From Clavelina lepadiformis (lineage: Eukaryota; Chordata; Ascidiacea; Aplousobranchia; Clavelinidae), in assembly GCF_947623445.1 (NCBI RefSeq), contig NC_135248.1, positions 15,447,820 through 15,511,819 of the forward strand: DNA of 64,000 nt, given 5' to 3'. The notes below the pieces were generated by a model. That model saw only the letters and a program-made list of their open reading frames with translations, did no database searches and was not told where the DNA came from. How positions within the stretch are numbered: the stretch's first letter is position 1; the number at the start of each line of letters is the position of its first letter. The position numbers and the translations under genes are program-made. Below are positions 62,201 through 64,000 of this stretch, piece after piece.

Positions 62201-64000
62201 TAAAAGTGTTTCAATAAAGTTTAGTGTAACGGGTTGGTAACCTTCAAAATTTTGACCTTAATATTTCCGTTATACTACAAATTAAAATCGGTTTCTTTGG
62301 CTGCTAAATAGTTGATAGTGAGGTCGATCTAGCAGCAAGGGTTATGCTCATGACCATCTTTCAACTAAACAATTGTGCAAAGTTACCCGAGAGCTGAATC
62401 AAAACAAACTGAACAAAGTGCTTCTGTGCAGGCTCTTTTAATGGGGATTGCCCACAACCGAAACAACTTAATACAATTAGTTATAAGATGTCAATCGCAT
62501 GCACGAGAACTAGCAGCAATAACATCTAAGTGAAACAGATTTATGAAACGATTTGAGTTCAACACCGTTTTCTATCATCGCAACGTCGTCATCAGTGTAA
62601 GAACGTAAACGAGCACGATTTCATGCTTTGGTTTCACTCAATCCTAAACATAGACATCTTACCCATCCTTGGATCCAATTCTGTCAAGGAACCTGCTCGG
62701 TGGAACATCCGGGATTTCTTCTGCTGATATTGAGCTCCAAGTTGTTGCAACCGGTTTCTCTTCTACCTCAGGTCTATAATTACGAGAAAATGTTGAATGA
62801 AGTCTAAAGTTGCAAATACTCTGGTGAAGACAATTGTTTTCTATGGCCTATGTTATCGGGAACCACTTGAACATTGTTCAGTAAAACTAACTCCAGTTCC
62901 TCTTTAACTTCTGTGTGTTTTTGCTTCTTCTCTTTCTTGTGCTTTTTCTTTTTCTTTTTCTTGTTTTTCCCATCATCAGAGTCTGAGGCGTCCACAGACT
63001 CTTCCTCTGATCTCACAGATTCTTTTCGCTTCTCTGGAAACCACATTCACAGTTGATAAGTTGATCACCAACCACCGATAAAATACGGCTATTAACCATT
63101 AATAATAACTAAAATCAGACGATTTTGCGCCAGATGCCCAGTTGCAATGAAACTCGATGACAAAACATAAACCAGGTGAGAACTGGAACAGGCAAATTAC
63201 TATCAAATGATTTAGCTACAATTTCAATGATGTGAACAAAATTAACAAACAAAAAGTTGACGTACTTTGCTTCTTCTTGGACTTGGTTGCTAGCACCAGC
63301 TCACCACAGTGCACCACCTTGCATTCAGTCAACGGCCGATTGTTGGCGTCGGTCTTTTGTGACTCTATTCGCTTCACAACTGCTTCCCCATTCACGACTC
63401 GACCAAAGACAACATGGATGCTGTGGATGGATGGAGAAATGTGACGACTTGATATTATTTTATCAACTTAGCATAAAGAGTCAAAGATGTGAAATACTGA
63501 CGCCAACTCACCCATCTAAGTGCGGGGCTGGCTGGGTGGTTCTGCAAAGACACGGCAAGTTAATAAACCTCATGAATCTCCTCGATTCATCAAAGCCAGG
63601 AGCAGGCTGATAACTAGACGAGCTGCAACGACTTACATGAAGAATTGTGAGCCGTTCGTGTTCTTCCCTCTGTTTGCCATCGACAGTAGGAAGGGTTTGT
63701 CGTGTCTCATTTGAAAGGATTCATCTGCACAAAACCCAGAGTTTAAAACCAAGCAATAGAACTCTTATATTTTGTTTTACTCTTTCTATTCTAGGTTTAT
63801 GAGCAGAAGACGCGATGGCCGACCTGCAAAGTATCCGCCAAAGATGCTCTCCCCACCGCGGCCATTCCCTGCATGAAGAGAAGTAAAGACTTGAGGTGTG
63901 TTCTAACACCAAAATCTATCTTAATTCTGCGCAGAGAGAAACTGTGAGTACACAGCATAGACATATCATAATACAAATACAACAAACCTTCACAAGGAGT
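53276..64000 (-). CDS. NKTR: SR-cyclophilin, NKTR-like long form (5' end off window)
   Basis: A nuclear peptidyl-prolyl isomerase with RS domains, expected to associate with splicing factors. Shared exons on minus: 63824-63868, 63637-63724, 63512-63541, 63266-63420 (cyclophilin: [40 protein letters not shown]), 62892-63033 (Lys-rich), 62663-62773, 61683-61788 (GRKIKGRG), then 61209-61402 ([18 protein letters not shown]). Long-form exons: 58733-58825, 58473-58632, 57683-57755, 57518-57585, 57279-57339, 56913-56955, 56741-56821, 56562-56630, 56423-56496, 56233-56351 ([10 protein letters not shown]), 56031-56097, 55763-55791, 55506-55653, 54578-55426, 54479-54511, 54244-54337, 54046-54171, 53878-53958, 53718-53810, 53543-53629, 53276-53345. 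All phases agree. The C-terminus is an RS domain. A 13-base piece at 63988-64000 may be the preceding exon. Confidence 0.88.
60059..64000 (-). CDS. PPIG: SR-cyclophilin, PPIG-like short form (5' end off window)
   Basis: Uses the same cyclophilin, Lys-rich and GRKIKGRG exons as the long form, but reads straight through exon 60059-61402 to a TAA stop instead of splicing at 61209. That exon encodes [23 protein letters not shown], a basic Arg/Asp segment, a long acidic middle (many Glu, Asp, Lys) and a C-terminal RS domain ending in RSRSSSSD. This architecture is that of vertebrate PPIG. No good donor lies near the stop, so the exon is terminal. A possible AATAAA on minus is at 59392-59397, about 660 bases downstream. 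Whether both forms are made cannot be shown from sequence. Confidence 0.82.

Noticed and set aside
1..64000. CRISPR arrays, bacterial operons or prophage
   Set aside because: No regularly spaced direct repeats or prokaryotic gene organisation; spliced animal genes throughout.

Overview
The window is eukaryotic animal DNA. Genes are split into many short exons with GT...AG junctions, and introns are mostly 50-600 bases. The gene content (RASGEF1, CYP2-clan P450s, eukaryotic glutathione synthetase, a single PPIG/NKTR-type SR-cyclophilin), compact introns, an extreme excess of the palindrome TGACGTCA, and acceptor-like sites just upstream of start codons suggest an invertebrate chordate, probably an ascidian such as Ciona. 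The organism call is inference; the gene calls rest on translated motifs plus reading-phase continuity across every proposed junction, with one flagged exception.

Layout. 2.57-5.35 kb, minus: RASGEF1-type Ras guanine-nucleotide exchange factor, 8 coding exons. 5.4-30.9 kb: about 25 kb with no supportable protein gene, holding one tRNA-Gln(TTG), simple repeats and two short inverted-repeat transposons. 30.9-45.5 kb: a cluster of three apparently intact CYP2-clan cytochrome P450 genes. P450-1 (8 exons) and P450-2 (9 exons) lie on plus; P450-3 (9 exons, same exon plan as P450-2) lies tail-to-tail on minus, between arms of an inverted repeat at 39.05-39.33 and 45.57-46.05 kb. P450-3 has collected several short DNA transposons in its introns, two of them hAT-type with perfect 8-base target duplications. 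47.45-50.61 kb, plus: glutathione synthetase, 9 exons, 474 residues as modelled. 53.28-64.0 kb, minus, running off the right edge: an SR-cyclophilin gene.

The most interesting locus is the SR-cyclophilin. Its cyclophilin, Lys-rich and SETPPHW-type exons can be read in frame into either of two 3' ends. One is a long RS-rich exon ending at 60059, giving a PPIG-like protein. The other uses an internal donor at 61209 and joins 21 further small exons, including the NKTR signature [10 protein letters not shown] and a second RS domain ending at 53276. Vertebrates carry PPIG and NKTR as separate genes, so this looks like the undivided ancestral arrangement.

The P450 cluster shows local duplication, inversion, likely gene conversion, intron turnover and unusual catalytic-core residues. 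The genes do not form an operon. The P450s would oxidise lipophilic substrates, and glutathione synthetase supplies the conjugation thiol, but their proximity is not evidence of a shared pathway.
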